From an uncultured Coriobacteriaceae bacterium (GTDB lineage Bacteria; Actinomycetota; Coriobacteriia; Coriobacteriales; Eggerthellaceae): a stretch of DNA of 64,000 nucleotides. Where the stretch lies: positions 186,001 through 250,000 of the forward strand of contig CALDCB010000012.1 of NCBI GenBank assembly GCA_937937585.1, read 5' to 3'. A program made the translations under genes and the position numbers. The notes beneath the pieces were generated by a model. It saw only the letters and a program-made list of their open reading frames with translations, ran no database searches and had not been told where the DNA came from. Shown piece by piece: positions 62,518-64,000 of the stretch; position 1 is the first letter of the stretch; every line of letters starts with the position of its first letter.

Positions 62518-64000
62518 ATGGCTCATCTTTCGAATCTCGAAGGTATCGCTATGGAAGGCAAGCTGCCTGACGTAAGGCTTGCCAACACGCCGTTCAAGGT
62601 TGTCTCGCCGTACGAGCCTGCAGGCGATCAGCCCCAAGCCATCAAAGCGCTTGCCAAGAACGTTGACGACGGCATGCGTTATCAAACCCTTTTGGGCGTT
62701 ACCGGCTCGGGCAAGACCTTCACTATGGCTAAAGTCATCGAGGCCACGCAGAAGCCCACGTTGGTGCTTGCCCCCAACAAGACGCTTGCGGCTCAGCTGG
62801 CGGGCGAGCTGAAGGAGTTCTTCCCCAACAACTCGGTTGTCTACTTCGTTTCTTACTACGACTACTATCAGCCCGAAGCATACGTCCCTGCTTCGGATAC
62901 GTTTATCGAGAAGGACGCATCGATCAATGAGGAAGTCGAGAAACTCCGTCATGCGGCCACGTCTGCTTTGCTTTCGCGCCGTGATTGCATCGTGGTTGCG
63001 TCCGTAAGCTGCATCTACGGCATCGGCTCGCCAATGGATTATGCGGGCATGGCGGTTTTTCTTGATAAGGAAAAGCCTGCCGAACGCGATGATGTCATCC
63101 ATGATCTTATCGACATTCAATACGACCGAAACGATTATGAGCTTTCGCGCGGGACCTTCCGCGTGCGCGGCGACAACCTGGATGTGTTCCCTCCGTATGC
63201 CGACAACCCCATCCGCATCGAGTTCTGGGGTGACGAGATCGAGTCCATCTCGGAAGTCGACAACGTTACGGGCGAGGTTCTTCAAACGTACGAAGCGCTT
63301 CCCATCTGGCCGGCTTCCCATTATGTCACTGCGCGTCCGAAGCTCGATCGCGCCATGGCAAGCATTCGCGAGGAGCTTCAAAGCCGCCTCGAGCAGTTCC
63401 GCTCCGAAGGTAAGCTTCTTGAAGCGGAGCGCCTTGAAATGCGCACCAGCTACGATCTTGAGATGCTCGAGACCATGGGCTTCTGCAGCGGCATCGAGAA
63501 CTATTCGCGCCATATCGACGGCCGCGCTCCGGGCGAGCCGCCGTACACGCTCATCGATTATTTTCCGAAGGGCTTCCTGTGCATTATCGACGAGAGTCAT
63601 GTCACCGTGCCGCAGATCCGCGGCATGCATGAAGGCGACCGTTCGCGTAAGATCACCCTGGCCGAGCATGGCTTCAGGTTGCCCAGCTGTCTGGACAACC
63701 GTCCGCTGCGTTTTGACGAGCTCGAGCAGCGTGTGCCGCAGTTCATTTATGTGTCGGCAACCCCGGGCGATTATGAGGAACGCGTCAGCCAGGCGAAAGT
63801 CGAGCAGATCATTCGCCCAACCGGGTTGCTTGACCCCGAGATTATCGTGCGTCCCGTCGCCTCGCAAATCGACGACATCATCGACGAGGCAAAGTTGCGC
63901 GCTTCGCGCGACGAGCGCACACTTATCACCACGCTTACCAAGAAGATGGCGGAGGATTTGACAGATCACCTGCTTGATCAGGGAGTTCGCGCGCGATACA
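62518..64000 (+). CDS. uvrB: Excinuclease ABC subunit B (5' part)
   Basis: DNA damage recognition helicase-like subunit; the frame is open to the end of the window, 494 codons seen of an expected roughly 660-700. Marks: NTPFKVVSPYEPAGDQPQAI, Walker A LLGVTGSGKTFTM, the beta-hairpin region YYDYYQPEAYVP, VVASVSCIYGIGSP, IDESHVTVPQIRGM (Walker B DESH), FVSATPGDYE-like and IRPTGLLDPE. AAGGGGC seven bases before ATG 62518 fixes the start. Confidence 0.95.
   Translation, partial: MAHLSNLEGIAMEGKLPDVRLANTPFKVVSPYEPAGDQPQAIKALAKNVDDGMRYQTLLGVTGSGKTFTMAKVIEATQKPTLVLAPNKTLAAQLAGELKEFFPNNSVVYFVSYYDYYQPEAYVPASDTFIEKDASINEEVEKLRHAATSALLSRRDCIVVASVSCIYGIGSPMDYAGMAVFLDKEKPAERDDVIHDLIDIQYDRNDYELSRGTFRVRGDNLDVFPPYADNPIRIEFWGDEIESISEVDNVTGEVLQTYEALPIWPASHYVTARPKLDRAMASIREELQSRLEQFRSEGKLLEAERLEMRTSYDLEMLETMGFCSGIENYSRHIDGRAPGEPPYTLIDYFPKGFLCIIDESHVTVPQIRGMHEGDRSRKITLAEHGFRLPSCLDNRPLRFDELEQRVPQFIYVSATPGDYEERVSQAKVEQIIRPTGLLDPEIIVRPVASQIDDIIDEAKLRASRDERTLITTLTKKMAEDLTDHLLDQGVRARY

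Overview
The window is high-GC chromosomal DNA, densely coding, with clean Shine-Dalgarno sites, some TTG/GTG starts and many strong intrinsic terminators. The housekeeping gene orders (shikimate genes running into efp; a biotin carboxylase - Asp23 - nusB - xseB - dxs run), the paralogous catabolic gene families and an IS110-type element suggest an anaerobic actinobacterium of the Coriobacteriia (Eggerthellaceae-like). That placement is inference from gene content; no rRNA or tRNA gene is present to confirm it.

Layout. 0-11.3 kb is housekeeping: the 3' end of an NSS-type sodium symporter, guaB, then ruvX-mltG-yqeG-aroE-aroC-aroK-aroB, an in-frame fusion of type II dehydroquinase (AroQ) to an M24 aminopeptidase, and efp. 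11.3-38 kb is an accessory catabolic/transport region. It holds five paralogous cytoplasmic alkaline-phosphatase-superfamily phosphodiesterases (called AP1-AP5 here; AP2 carries a 1-nt frameshift), two DASS/SLC13-type anion permeases, one MFS transporter, and dedicated Crp-, LysR- and TetR-type regulators. It also holds a five-gene operon with two GH3-like adenylating enzymes, a zinc-ribbon protein, an orphan ABC ATPase and a protein of unknown function. Palindromes sit in the regulator/AP intergenic regions.

38-42 kb carries an OmpR-type two-component system with a likely autoregulatory direct repeat, a small protein, a TetR regulator and the second of two near-identical CHVC thioredoxin-like proteins. 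42.4-48.8 kb is an operon of a carboxyltransferase-AccB fusion, biotin carboxylase, Asp23/Gls24, nusB, xseB and dxs. 49.2-56.5 kb is nitrogen and probable nickel uptake: amtB and a P-II protein lacking Tyr51, then a NikABCDE-like ABC transporter whose ATPase has a His-rich N-terminus. Possible GlnR-like boxes lie before both units.

56.8-64 kb holds rpsA, an IS1111-type IS110 element with perfect 14-bp ends, an OatA-like acyltransferase, coaE and the start of uvrB. A short dispersed palindromic element (core GCTTCC-N2-GGAAGC) occurs between genes and, in frame, inside coding sequence: three times in the AroQ-peptidase linker and once in the NusB tail. This resembles the protein-inserted palindromic elements of Rickettsia. 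The features most worth following up are the AP/DASS/GH3 region and this element.
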